A stretch of DNA of 64,000 bases. Origin: a bacterium. GTDB lineage: Bacteria > Bdellovibrionota > Bdellovibrionia > Bdellovibrionales > Bdellovibrionaceae. Location of the stretch: contig JAIELP010000006.1 in the NCBI GenBank assembly GCA_019752925.1, positions 1-64,000 on the forward strand. Direction: 5' to 3'. The position numbers and the translations under genes were made by a program. Of the stretch, positions 1-8,517 are shown one piece after another; positions within the stretch are counted from its first letter, which is position 1; every line of letters starts with the position of its first letter. Under the pieces are notes generated by a model. The model was not told where the DNA came from, did no database searches, and saw only the letters and a program-made list of their open reading frames with translations.

Positions 1-11
1 GCGAACCACCA

Positions 12-26
12 CAAAAACTATCAAAA
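12..26. repeat. candidate attL (15-bp direct repeat copy 1)
   Basis: The 15-mer CAAAAACTATCAAAA recurs exactly at 9938-9952 in direct orientation. This copy lies 46 bp beyond the truncated 3' end of the integrase gene; the other lies just outside the last gene of the element. That placement fits an attL/attR pair. An AT-rich 15-mer can recur by chance in 64 kb, so the call rests on position, not on length alone. The element could also extend left of the window. Confidence 0.3.
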
Positions 27-71
27 GCAATTCAACAACTTAAATTAAAAATGAGGGTTCTATTCGCAGAT

Positions 72-593
72 TCAGGGGATTTCTTCTTTATAAAAATACT
101 TAACTTCTGTTTCTGGTTCTTTCAAAAGTGAAACTTCACGAAGAACATTTTTATAAATCAATCCTTGTTCGTGTGCATATTTAAAAATCTGCTTTAATAA
201 AATCAAAACATTATTAATAGATTTAGGTCTCATTTTGTTTTCAATCATATCGCTAATCAGTTTTTCAACTTCGTACGACGATATTGTTTGTAATTTTCGA
301 TTATGAAACCTTGAAAAGTGTTTGTTATTATGGCCTAAATACTGCGAAATAGTTTTTTCTTCACGTTTGTTTTTTATTTTTGTTTCAAACCAACGATTAA
401 ATAAATCTATAAATGTCATTTTTTGGTTCATAGCCATTATAGACTGAGGGTCACGTCTTTTAAGTGATTCCATGTCCTCTTTCCATTTTTTGGCACATTT
501 TTCTTTTTTGAATGTTTTGTAAATTGGCTTATTATTTAAATCTAAGTACTTTTCTCGGAATCTTATTCCAGATTTTCTATGTATTTCTTCCAT
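72..593 (-). pseudogene. int: tyrosine-recombinase integrase, C-terminal catalytic domain missing
   Basis: The product is 173 residues. It has an AP2-like N-terminal arm-binding part (about residues 1-60) and a SAM-like core-binding domain (about 65-160, ending in the typical pattern of helices before the catalytic domain). Family members are usually 350-400 residues and carry R-H-R-Y catalytic residues; none of these is present. The reading frame stops at 72-74, right after residues KEEIP, where full-length relatives continue into the catalytic domain. No other frame in the 71 bases to the left gives a convincing continuation. The ATG at 593 has a good ribosome site (AAAGGA, 7 nt upstream). 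It is most likely a deletion- or frameshift-inactivated integrase; a sequencing frameshift with the rest outside the window cannot be excluded. Confidence 0.7.
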
Positions 594-615
594 TTGATGT
601 CCTTTCTTGTAAAAG

Positions 616-688
616 ACACCCCTGCTCCTATTCTTATTTCAAAGAACAAAGCTCCGCCATTCTGAACAGAAACTCTATTCAGGGGTGT
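616..688. repeat. 9-bp inverted repeat flanking the integrase upstream region
   Basis: ACACCCCTG at 616-624 is the exact reverse complement of CAGGGGTGT at 680-688. The arms enclose 55 bp that contain the imperfect palindrome TTCTG-AA-CAGAA (660-671). The structure lies between the stop of the DUF3987 gene and the start of the integrase gene. It could be a regulator or excisionase binding region or an mRNA hairpin in the integrase leader; function is not shown by sequence alone. Confidence 0.4.
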
Positions 689-745
689 TTAGTATAGATT
701 GTGTTTTTTTTCAATAAATCAGTTAGATATTACGAAATAAACGAA

Positions 746-1984
746 TTAAGGGGGGCTTAGTTCGTTTATTTCGTCTAACCTGAGATTTATTTTGTAAATT
801 GTTTGAGGTCGCCCAGCCGTTGGAGCTGAATTTGACACCACAAGCCCTTGATTTGTTAAAAGCCTTAAAGCAGTATCAAGATCACATTTCTGATAATTTC
901 GAGACAGGATATTCGTTAAATCGGTTCTACTTAAACCATCGGGATATGTTTTAAGTATTTCAATAATCTTGTCTTGAAAATTATCTCCTGTTTTGTTGCC
1001 ATAAATTTCTAATAGCGTTTGTTTTGAGTATTTATAAATTTCTATGGCCATTTTTAAAGAGTCTAAATCAATTTCGCTTTTACCATCATATAAGGCTATT
1101 ATCAGGGCTAGTCTCCGAACTTGAGGTTCTTCACGAGCTGTCAAAATGCCAACCAACGTGCAATCTTCTTGATTAATCGACATATAATACTTTTCCCAAT
1201 AAATTTTGGCAGGCGTATCAAATTTAACTAGGCCTATTTTTTTTCCGTGTGTAACGGATAGCTTTATTCTATCGACCAAGTATTTTTTTATTTCAGGGTC
1301 GATTGTTTTGGGGTCAGGCATTCGCTTGTCTGACTTAGACTTAATAAAAATGATTCTGTTGCCAAAGCCATTCTTTGAATCATTCTGGTTCATAGTTTTG
1401 ACCAACTCGGTTTGGGTAATATGACCAATTATTGAAATCATCGGTTGGGTTACTTTTATTGGATCAACTTTGGTCATTGAATCTAAATTGTTTGAATCCC
1501 ACGCCTCTCGAAGTGTTGGGGATAAAGTATTACCTTCTCTTTGTGATTGCTTTAATACCGATGCAAACTCAGACTCGATACACAGTAATCGTTTGTCCAT
1601 ATTGTCGGTTCGGATTTCGACAAAGGTGTTTTCATCAATAGTGGCTTGATCTCGAATACGATACTTTAAACCCTCGCTGCTAGATAGCCCTTTTGCAATG
1701 TGATTTTTTGCCCAATCTGAATCAATTTCAGTCAATAAAGATTTAACTAAATTTAGTGACTGACCTTTTCTGCCTCTTGAGCTGTTTCCAACTAATAAGA
1801 CAAATAGGTTTGGATAGTGATAATCCTCAGCGGCTTTAAAATAGGCTCCTCTACCAATACAATTACCAAATCCTGCTAAGAGCTGAATTAGTAAAGACTC
1901 ACTGTTTGACTCGACATATTCACTGAGTACGCTGACAGTCTCAGTTACAAATGAGTTAGGGTACTTTGAAAGGTCAATTTTCAT
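746..1984 (-). CDS. DUF3987-type mobile-element replication ATPase-like protein
   Basis: This 412-residue protein resembles the DUF3987 family found in phages, satellites and integrated elements, where such proteins are linked to primase/helicase replication functions. A P-loop-like segment is visible at residues 66-76 (G-N-S-S-R-G-R-K-G-Q-S), preceded by a hydrophobic strand (NLFVLLV), as is typical of the family. A conserved ESEFASVLKQ segment follows in the position of the second nucleotide-binding motif. The last 70 residues look like a winged helix. It is the last gene of a leftward operon with three small genes; its ATG at 1984 overlaps the preceding stop by 11 bp. No primase domain is fused to it, so it may need a partner or be only a helicase-like factor. 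Confidence 0.7.
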   Translation of the reverse strand: MKIDLSKYPNSFVTETVSVLSEYVESNSESLLIQLLAGFGNCIGRGAYFKAAEDYHYPNLFVLLVGNSSRGRKGQSLNLVKSLLTEIDSDWAKNHIAKGLSSSEGLKYRIRDQATIDENTFVEIRTDNMDKRLLCIESEFASVLKQSQREGNTLSPTLREAWDSNNLDSMTKVDPIKVTQPMISIIGHITQTELVKTMNQNDSKNGFGNRIIFIKSKSDKRMPDPKTIDPEIKKYLVDRIKLSVTHGKKIGLVKFDTPAKIYWEKYYMSINQEDCTLVGILTAREEPQVRRLALIIALYDGKSEIDLDSLKMAIEIYKYSKQTLLEIYGNKTGDNFQDKIIEILKTYPDGLSRTDLTNILSRNYQKCDLDTALRLLTNQGLVVSNSAPTAGRPQTIYKINLRLDEINELSPP

Positions 1985-2228
1985 CTGAACCGCCTTTCTG
2001 AGCTACTAATCTAAAAAATGGCTTTTTAATTTCAAAGTCATAGTCGGTAGAACCTTCTAAAAGTGCAGATAGTTTTCTTAAAATAAAAGCTAATACATGT
2101 TTCCAGTTTCTAATTTGTAATACAGTCATAGATGGAAAATATGTTGTTTCACTTTGCCTGATTAAATCCTCAGTTTTTTGCAGGAGAATCAAAAAGACTC
2201 TTCCTGCTTTCAATACGTCATTATTCAT
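1974..2228 (-). CDS. small hypothetical protein of the element operon
   Basis: An 84-residue protein of unknown function, predicted mainly alpha-helical, with no signal peptide or recognisable motif. It overlaps the downstream ATPase gene by 11 bp and the upstream HTH gene by 8 bp, so it is translationally coupled in the same leftward operon. Its position between the HTH proteins and the replication-type ATPase suggests an accessory role in control or replication of the element; that is inference from context only. Confidence 0.6.
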   Translation of the reverse strand: MNNDVLKAGRVFLILLQKTEDLIRQSETTYFPSMTVLQIRNWKHVLAFILRKLSALLEGSTDYDFEIKKPFFRLVAQKGGSDEN

Positions 2229-2430
2229 AAATTAGCTCCTTGTTTGGATTTTTAATCCACTCAATAAGATCGGATTTGAAAAAGTAAATCGTCCGCCCCA
2301 TTCGCTTAACAGGTATTTTTTTTGTGAAAATCAAATGTCGCATCCTACTTGGTTTAATGTTTATAAATAGACAGGCTTCTTTGAAATAAAGGATGCCTAA
2401 TTCGGTCACACTTGAAGGAGCAGAGATCAT
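2221..2430 (-). CDS. excisionase/MerR-like helix-turn-helix protein
   Basis: I place the start at the ATG at 2430, giving 69 residues. It forms an ATGA overlap with the preceding stop and has a strong GGAGGG site a few bases upstream; a longer in-frame version beginning at 2472 lies inside the previous gene. Residues from about 10 on match the small excisionase/AlpA fold: a helix with YFKEACLFINIK, a recognition helix (SRMRHLIFTKKIP), then a wing and the VKRMGRTIYFFKSDLIEWI segment typical of DNA-binding domains of this group. A role as excisionase or as regulator of the element is likely. A second, related HTH gene lies immediately upstream. Confidence 0.7.
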   Translation of the reverse strand: MISAPSSVTELGILYFKEACLFINIKPSRMRHLIFTKKIPVKRMGRTIYFFKSDLIEWIKNPNKELIYE

Positions 2431-2639
2431 ACACCCTCCGTTTCTTGGCTGTCTTGAAGTTTCTGTTTCCAAGCTAAGACATCTTCAACTTTATACCGAA
2501 TACCTTTGTAGCCATGACGATAATGCTTAGGAGCTTTGTTTTGCGCTCTCCATATTTGGAGAGTTCTGACTGACACACTTAAATGCTCAGCCAGTTCTTT
2601 TTCTGTAAGATCAGAGTTCTTTGTATCTAGATTCGACAT
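2427..2639 (-). CDS. AlpA/excisionase-type helix-turn-helix protein
   Basis: A 70-residue protein, nearly all of it one helix-turn-helix domain: LTEKELAEHLSVSVRTLQIWRAQNKAP is a classic HTH_17/AlpA pattern, followed by the wing GIRYKVEDVLAWKQK. Such proteins control excision or early transcription in P4-like satellites and other integrative elements. It is the first gene of the leftward operon that ends in the DUF3987 ATPase. The ATG at 2639 is preceded by AAAGGA with about 8 nt spacing. The promoter should lie in 2640-2750. Confidence 0.75.
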   Translation of the reverse strand: MSNLDTKNSDLTEKELAEHLSVSVRTLQIWRAQNKAPKHYRHGYKGIRYKVEDVLAWKQKLQDSQETEGV

Positions 2640-2750
2640 TTTTGTCGTCCTTTCGTTAAATCAAGAGATATTTCTTGATTTTCCTCAAGGCTAATACATG
2701 TTAAGTAGGATTTAAATTTAACTGTGGTTTAATCTACTAGCAGATTAAAG

Positions 2751-3536
2751 TTAAAAATAATTGAAAATTTTTTTAATTTGAGTGTGTGAGTTTGAGTTTA
2801 TAACAGGGTGTTCAATCGTAATTTCATTTTTTCCGAATTTTAGAATTAAGTATTCTTTATTTTCATCACACTCGGCACTATAACTTAAACTCTTAGTTTT
2901 CAGAAATTTGTTAAACTGAATCATATTATCAGTTAAGTAATTAAATAGTTCTGTGTTGGTTGTAAATTTTTGGTTTACGAGTGATAAAAAGTGTCTTAAT
3001 AAGCTATAAAATTCTAATTTCTGCTTTTCTTTGGTCTGCTGAGCTAATAAGGCTTTTTCTTTAGAATTTACTGCCTGTCCAGTTACGAAATCCAACTCAG
3101 ATATAAGTTTTCCAAATTTGAAAAACAAGAGATAAGCTTCATTTTCAATACACGAGTCTAGCTTAGAAAGTATATACTGAATCTCATAAGAATTTGAAAA
3201 AATAGTATTTAAATTTAAAAAAGCATTTCGGACGTGAACTTTATTTTTTAGTTTTGCATATTTAACTATTTTTTCTTTGAAAAAAATTGTTACCAATTCA
3301 ATTTCTTGAGTTAGGTCGTAAAATTTTTTATTTTCTATGTAGTTCTGATATCTCAATTTTAATTCAGTAGCTAGACTAATAATTTCATTTATTTCTTTAT
3401 TAGTGAAAGACTTAGATTTTTTGTCTTTTGGTTGTCGAATCCAAAAATCAATTTGTGAATCTATCATTTCTGTTGGGTTACTAAGGAAATAATCAATATC
3501 AAATTTTAAAGACTCATCTAGTTTTTCAATGTTCAT
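2751..3536 (-). CDS. hypothetical protein, element-encoded
   Basis: A 261-residue hydrophilic, lysine- and asparagine-rich protein predicted to be almost entirely alpha-helical. It has no signal peptide, no TM segment and no motif I recognise. It is transcribed leftward and divergently from the small terminase gene, 64 bp away, and is separated from the HTH operon by about 110 bp. Its base composition is as AT-rich as the rest of the element. It may be an element-specific cargo or regulatory gene; I cannot assign a function. Confidence 0.55.
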   Translation of the reverse strand: MNIEKLDESLKFDIDYFLSNPTEMIDSQIDFWIRQPKDKKSKSFTNKEINEIISLATELKLRYQNYIENKKFYDLTQEIELVTIFFKEKIVKYAKLKNKVHVRNAFLNLNTIFSNSYEIQYILSKLDSCIENEAYLLFFKFGKLISELDFVTGQAVNSKEKALLAQQTKEKQKLEFYSLLRHFLSLVNQKFTTNTELFNYLTDNMIQFNKFLKTKSLSYSAECDENKEYLILKFGKNEITIEHPVINSNSHTQIKKIFNYF

Positions 3537-3600
3537 ACTTCATGAATCTTCATAAATCTGCTTATTGTGTCAACAAAGACCATACGATAGCTTAAAATAT

Positions 3601-3915
3601 ATGAAGAAAATTGAAGGCTCAGGCAGACAAAAAGGTACACCAAACAAGAAAACCCTAATTTTAACAGAAATTCTGGATTCCTTAGACTGTGACGTAACTC
3701 AAAAACTAACTGAGCTTTTGCCACAATTACAGCCCGAAAAACAGGCAGATGTTCTGCTTGAACTGATGTCTTACATATTTCCCAAACGCAAAGCACTCGA
3801 GCTAACAGGCGCAGATGGGGGTGCAATTCAAATAAATGCTCTGACGCAATTAACGCCAGAGGAACGAAATAAACGAATTAACCAACTACTTGAGAAACAA
3901 AATGCTGACAACTGA
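3601..3915 (+). CDS. terS: phage terminase small subunit-like protein (DUF5681-type)
   Basis: From the ATG at 3601 the product is 104 residues. It starts with the basic GSGRQKGTPNKKT segment typical of DUF5681/terminase small subunits, continues with a helical region, and ends with the sequence LTGADGGAIQ found near the C-terminus of many phage small terminases. In a phage it would bind the packaging site and recruit the large subunit. It overlaps the large terminase gene by 14 bp, the usual terS-terL order. An in-frame start at 3565 would add 12 residues that do not fit the family. No strong ribosome site is visible. Confidence 0.75.
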   Translation: MKKIEGSGRQKGTPNKKTLILTEILDSLDCDVTQKLTELLPQLQPEKQADVLLELMSYIFPKRKALELTGADGGAIQINALTQLTPEERNKRINQLLEKQNADN

Positions 3916-5353
3916 TGAAGAAATAGAACTTTTACAGCTTCTACAAGCTCAAGATTATGAATTATGTGAAAAAAGCCTTTCAAAATTCGTTAAAAGCTCA
4001 TGGCCGATACTTGAACCCAAAAACAGGTACATAGCCAACTGGCACATTGATTTAATTACTGAGCATTTAGAGGCCGTATCAATAGGTCAGCTAAAGCGCC
4101 TTATTATTAACATTCCGCCGAGATATGCTAAAAGTCTTTGTGTATCAGTTATGTGGCCAGCATGGTCTTGGATTTTAAAGCCTGAGTTACGTTGGATTTT
4201 TGCAAGTTATTCGCAAAGTTTGTCAACTAAACATTCTGTTGATAGGCGGCAGCTAATTCAATCTGATTGGTTTGAGACTGGTTGGAAAAATAGATTTTCA
4301 TTAGCCGATGACCAAAATCAGAAAACTGAGTTTTTAAATTCTAAACGTGGCCACATGGTTTCAACCTCAGTCGGTGGAACAGTAACGGGCAAGGGCGCAG
4401 ATATTATTGTTATTGATGATCCACACAACCCCTTGGAAGCCAATTCTGATACTTTAAGACATAAAGCCATTGAGTTTTTTGACCAAACACTTACAACTCG
4501 ACTTGATAATAAAAAAGAGGGCGCAATAGTTGTTGTTATGCAACGACTACACGAGGAAGATTTAACTGGCCACTTACTTGAACAAAACGACTGGACTCAT
4601 TTATGTATTCCAGCTCTGCCGTTAGCTAAAACTATTTATAATTTTCCAATTTCAAAAAAAATTAAGATTCAAAATGAAAATGAACCACTTTTTATCGAAC
4701 GTGAAAATTTTGAAGATTTGCAAAAGCAAAAACGTGCATTAGGAAGTATTGCTTTTGCAGCTCAATACCAACAACAGCCAAGCCCAGCCGAGGGCGCAAT
4801 AGTTAAAAAAGAATGGTTTAAGTTTTATAGCGAAATGCCGCCTAAATTTGATGAAGTGATTCAAAGCTGGGATATGAGCTTTAAAGACTCTGAAAATTCA
4901 GACTATGTTGTAGGTCAAGTGTGGGGACGCATAGGTGCTAATAAATATCTTTTAGATCAAGTTAGAAAAAAAATGAGTTTCACTGAAACATTGAAGTCTG
5001 TAAAAGAGCTTACAAATAAATGGCCAAAGGCCTATCGTAAACTTGTTGAAGATAAGGCCAATGGTTCTGCAATTATTTCTGCTCTTAAAAATGATATTTC
5101 GGGAATAGTGCCTATCACGCCAACCGAGTCTAAACTTGCAAGATTGTCTGCCATCTGCCCACAAATAGAGGCTGGCAATGTATTTCTACCTGACCCCAAA
5201 CTAAAACCATATATAAACGACTTTTTGGACGAAGTCTTACGTTTTCCCAAAGGTAAAAACGACGATATGGTCGATTGTCTTTCTCAGAGTCTCAATGATT
5301 TAGAAGTTCGACGATCAGGCTGGCAATACATTGAGGCTTTGATTAAACTTTAA
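3902..5353 (+). CDS. terL: phage terminase large subunit
   Basis: This 483-residue protein is a full-length DNA-packaging motor. The ATPase domain has a Walker A-like IPPRYAKS at residues 71-78 and Walker B IIVIDDP ending at D172-D173, followed by the coupling region. The C-terminal RNase H-like nuclease has the metal-binding aspartate in SWDMSF (D324), the SDYVV segment, and a late NDDMVD motif near residue 465. All expected catalytic residues are present, so it should be active. I prefer the ATG at 3902 over a TTG at 3890; both overlap terS. No portal, protease or capsid gene follows, which is unusual for a prophage and fits a satellite or a packaging-interference element. Confidence 0.9.
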   Translation: MLTTDEEIELLQLLQAQDYELCEKSLSKFVKSSWPILEPKNRYIANWHIDLITEHLEAVSIGQLKRLIINIPPRYAKSLCVSVMWPAWSWILKPELRWIFASYSQSLSTKHSVDRRQLIQSDWFETGWKNRFSLADDQNQKTEFLNSKRGHMVSTSVGGTVTGKGADIIVIDDPHNPLEANSDTLRHKAIEFFDQTLTTRLDNKKEGAIVVVMQRLHEEDLTGHLLEQNDWTHLCIPALPLAKTIYNFPISKKIKIQNENEPLFIERENFEDLQKQKRALGSIAFAAQYQQQPSPAEGAIVKKEWFKFYSEMPPKFDEVIQSWDMSFKDSENSDYVVGQVWGRIGANKYLLDQVRKKMSFTETLKSVKELTNKWPKAYRKLVEDKANGSAIISALKNDISGIVPITPTESKLARLSAICPQIEAGNVFLPDPKLKPYINDFLDEVLRFPKGKNDDMVDCLSQSLNDLEVRRSGWQYIEALIKL

Positions 5354-5428
5354 TCAAATAAATAAATGAGTTTCTGATTGTTTTCTGGTCATTATAAAGC
5401 GATAAATAGGCCTTTATTGAGGGGCAAA

Positions 5429-6874
5429 ATGACAGATACTAAAGAAGACTTTAAAAAAGAGTTAAGTGAAACACCAACTATCGATTTCGGTAACCTTTCA
5501 CTTGGTTTTTTTTCAGAAGAACAAAATACAATTATAAATGACTTTAACGAGCACGCACTTAAAGAGTTTGAAATTGGTAGCGAGACAATACACTATGTTT
5601 TTCCAAAAACTACGTTTGTATCAAGTATCGAAGTTAAAGCGCTGAAATCCACCACTAAACTCTTTGTTCATTTTAATGAAATTAGCAAAAGTACCACTAC
5701 TGTAATTGAATGTGAGCCAGTAAATGACTTATATAAAGTATCAATACACAATTTTATTTCAAAATTTAGTATTAGCTCAGAAAAACCAAAATTTTGGCAA
5801 GATAACACTTCACTAATTAGTATCAAAATAGGTTTTTTAAAGAACGAAACAATTAAAGATATTCCGAAAATTATACACGCCAACAATAAGCTTTTAGACA
5901 AAATAAGCAATGCGCTTAATGTTGAATTTGATCAAATTAAAAAAGAAAAAGAGAGTATTGCAGCAGAAAAAATTGAAATTACAAAAGCAATTACTGAAAA
6001 AGATAACATTTTGATTCAGAAGGAAGCTGAACTTGAGGAAATCAGGGCAGAACACAATAAAGCTGACGAATCGTTTACCGAAATCACACTGAAATTGAAT
6101 AAATCAAAAGAAGAGTTAGATAAATTACTAATTGAAATTAAAAATTTAGAAAGTTCACAAAAAGAAATTAACTCAAAAATTGAATCAGCAACTAGCCAAA
6201 AACAACAATTAGAGCGTGAAATTGAAACTAAAAACAAGACGATATCTGATTATAACCAGCAAATTCAATCTCTACATAAAGACAAGTCATACATAGCGCA
6301 TAACCTGATAGGTTTTGCCAAAAAATGCCAAGAGCAGTTCATTGGCTACTCTATTTTGATTGGAATTTTAATTCTTTTTGCTGCGTGGCTGAGCAATGTT
6401 TCAATTGAAAGCACTAGAATAATTTATGATACTTTCGTTCTAACTCCATCTCTAGGTGTCCAAAATTTAATTGCGATAAAAATCTTCTTAATAGTTTTCA
6501 TGGCATTTGCTTTTACATTTATTTACAAACTCACTTATGCATTATTGAATGAAGTATTTTCGTTAAATAAAACAAGAATACGCCTTTCTGAAATTACAAT
6601 TTTAGCTCAGGATATTTCAAATTCTTCTTTCGACGATTCAGAAATCGATTATCAAGACAAAATTAAAGCATCGATAGCTGTAAGAATGAAGCTCGTGAGA
6701 GAGTACTTCTCTGGCCAGCTTGAACGAGATAAATTTAGCAAAATTGAAGAACATGAACTTATGCAATCAGACAATTCTTTTTTAAGCAGAATTATTTTTA
6801 TTTTATTTGGAAAGAAATTAGCTTTAATTGCTGAGCAAGAAAAAAATAAAACAGAAAATTTACAGAATAAATAA
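5429..6874 (+). CDS. two-TM membrane protein with long coiled coil, first gene of a putative defence cassette
   Basis: The ATG at 5429 has a strong GAGGGG site 5 nt upstream and gives 481 residues; a TTG at 5378 would extend it without support. Residues 1-165 are a mixed N-terminal domain, about 168-290 form a lysine/glutamate-rich coiled coil, and two hydrophobic helices at about 305-325 and 350-370 anchor it in the membrane, with a cytoplasm-type charged C-terminal tail. No known enzymatic domain is seen. The stop codon directly abuts the ATG of the DUF4145 gene. Coiled-coil membrane proteins next to HEPN genes often act as sensors or anchors in abortive-infection systems, but that role is inferred. 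Confidence 0.65.
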   Translation: MTDTKEDFKKELSETPTIDFGNLSLGFFSEEQNTIINDFNEHALKEFEIGSETIHYVFPKTTFVSSIEVKALKSTTKLFVHFNEISKSTTTVIECEPVNDLYKVSIHNFISKFSISSEKPKFWQDNTSLISIKIGFLKNETIKDIPKIIHANNKLLDKISNALNVEFDQIKKEKESIAAEKIEITKAITEKDNILIQKEAELEEIRAEHNKADESFTEITLKLNKSKEELDKLLIEIKNLESSQKEINSKIESATSQKQQLEREIETKNKTISDYNQQIQSLHKDKSYIAHNLIGFAKKCQEQFIGYSILIGILILFAAWLSNVSIESTRIIYDTFVLTPSLGVQNLIAIKIFLIVFMAFAFTFIYKLTYALLNEVFSLNKTRIRLSEITILAQDISNSSFDDSEIDYQDKIKASIAVRMKLVREYFSGQLERDKFSKIEEHELMQSDNSFLSRIIFILFGKKLALIAEQEKNKTENLQNK

Positions 6875-7561
6875 ATGGAAATTTCTAAAATTAAAGCACA
6901 TTGCAACTCGTGCAAACAAGAAACAAACCATGATGTTAAGGCCGAATATACAAATAACTGGCAGCATGAGGATGAATACAACTCCGAGCAAGGTTGGATT
7001 ACATATCAAGTCATTAGCTGTTGCGGCTGTGATCAAACTAAATTTTTAATGTCAGAACAAAGCAGTTATGATGTAGAACATTATACTAATCATAACGGTG
7101 AGCATGAAACACATTTTCCAACAAAAAAAACATATTTTCCCGAAAACGAATGGCGAGAAATGCCAAAATGGGTTCACCATTTATATTCTGACGAAGGATC
7201 TTTATATGAAATATATTCAGAACTCTATTTAGCTTTGCGATCAAACTTAATTCGTCTGGCTGGTATGGCCTCAAGATCTGCAATTGAACAAATTCTTAAT
7301 AAAACTGTCGGTGAAGAGAAAAGTCCATTCGACAGAAGATTGCAACTATTGGTTGATAATAATTTTATAGCTACGAGCGAGCTAGAAACATTAAAAACTG
7401 CGTTGGATTTTGGAAACGCAACTACTCACAGAAGTTGGAAACCTAAAAAAGAAGACCTCAGCATAGCCTTGGATATAATTGAAAATCTTATGCATAGAAT
7501 TTATGTCTTAGCTGAAAATGCCAAAACATTACAGCCTAAAATACCGCCTAAAAATAAATAG
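6875..7561 (+). CDS. zinc-ribbon DUF4145 (HEPN-superfamily) protein
   Basis: A 228-residue protein. An N-terminal zinc ribbon is formed by C10-x2-C13 and C49/C50-x-C52. The C-terminal half (about 105-215) matches DUF4145, a family assigned to the HEPN superfamily: the first helix carries LRSNLIRLAGMASRSAIE, and a later helix contains FGNATTHRSW with the conserved G-N-x3-H (N181, H185). DUF4145 domains occur alone or fused to restriction and toxin modules. The ATG follows the upstream stop without a gap, and the next gene starts 8 bp after its stop, so the three genes are co-translated. It may be a nucleic-acid sensor or a regulatory partner of the following HEPN protein. Confidence 0.7.
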   Translation: MEISKIKAHCNSCKQETNHDVKAEYTNNWQHEDEYNSEQGWITYQVISCCGCDQTKFLMSEQSSYDVEHYTNHNGEHETHFPTKKTYFPENEWREMPKWVHHLYSDEGSLYEIYSELYLALRSNLIRLAGMASRSAIEQILNKTVGEEKSPFDRRLQLLVDNNFIATSELETLKTALDFGNATTHRSWKPKKEDLSIALDIIENLMHRIYVLAENAKTLQPKIPPKNK

Positions 7562-7569
7562 GAACGAAG

Positions 7570-8517
7570 ATGTACAGAATTCGATTTAGATTTAAAATTG
7601 GTATTCCTTTAACAATTAACGAACCCAGCACTGAGTTTGTTTTTTTTAATTACACAGTAAAAGTCTCAGGCGAGACAGATAAAAATATATCTCAAAGTAC
7701 GTGGTTGATTTTTAATATACATGGCCTACCTTCATACGATGAAGCAGTAATAATTTCTAAAAAACTAAAAAAAGCAGTTGAGTACTCAAGCGTGTTTAAT
7801 AGAATCGGCGTGGTAAGCGGATTAGATTTACCTACGTCTGGCTTAGCCCCAGCAATCAAAGAACAAATTAAGACTGACCATGGGTTTGAAACAAGAGACA
7901 ACATTCATGGAATTGATATTTTTGAGGATAAAAAAGAAGTTCGTATCATCCAATTTAATGGTACTGGTACTGTGACTATCAACCCTGTAAGTTTTTTTGA
8001 AGACATTCAAAATTTGCCCTCTAATACAGATTTCAAATCTAATTCTGCTGACGAAATTGCAATTTTGATGAACTATGCATTATTCAACAGTGACCCTGTT
8101 GCGAAAATTGTGTTTTCAATTTCTGCGGTTGAGCAAATTGGTCAAAAAGAAGATTGGACTGAAATCCAAAAATGTAAAATTACCGAGTTGATTAAGTTTG
8201 TAAATGACGACGCAACAATTAGTCAGCCAGAGCGCGATGAATTGATAGAGTCCCTAAATCGCACTTTTAAAATTAGCCTAAGAGGTGGTGTTAAAAAACT
8301 ATTAGCCCAACTAAACATTCCTCACCTCATAAAGAACTGGGACGCTTTGTATTCCAAAAGAAGCGAATTGGTTCATGGCCTTGCACCTAAGGCTGGCGTT
8401 GACTATTCCGAATTATCCCATATGGCTGTTTCACTTTGTGGCTTTATTCTATTAAAAAAACTAGAGGCTGAATTAAAAATACAGCCTAGAGCAAAATACG
8501 ACCGATATATAGTCTAA
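7570..8517 (+). CDS. Apea-like HEPN-domain protein, putative RNase effector
   Basis: A 315-residue protein. The N-terminal half is beta-rich and unrecognised. The C-terminal half is all-helical and carries KRSELVHG, an R-x4-H motif (R264, H269) as in catalytically active HEPN ribonucleases; the surrounding pattern resembles the Apea-like HEPN group. A first helix (IAILMNYALFNSDPVAKIVFSISAVEQI) precedes it as expected. HEPN RNases act in toxin-antitoxin, abortive-infection and CRISPR-linked systems by cutting RNA. It is the third gene of the cassette behind the terminase and converges on the next gene with a 4-bp overlap of the stops. RNase activity is predicted, not shown. Confidence 0.7.
   Translation: MYRIRFRFKIGIPLTINEPSTEFVFFNYTVKVSGETDKNISQSTWLIFNIHGLPSYDEAVIISKKLKKAVEYSSVFNRIGVVSGLDLPTSGLAPAIKEQIKTDHGFETRDNIHGIDIFEDKKEVRIIQFNGTGTVTINPVSFFEDIQNLPSNTDFKSNSADEIAILMNYALFNSDPVAKIVFSISAVEQIGQKEDWTEIQKCKITELIKFVNDDATISQPERDELIESLNRTFKISLRGGVKKLLAQLNIPHLIKNWDALYSKRSELVHGLAPKAGVDYSELSHMAVSLCGFILLKKLEAELKIQPRAKYDRYIV

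Noticed and set aside
3-131. Open plus-strand frame from the left edge (starts EPPQKLSK)
   Set aside because: It could be the end of a host gene cut by the element, but it runs into the antisense of the integrase and only 43 codons are visible; not enough support.
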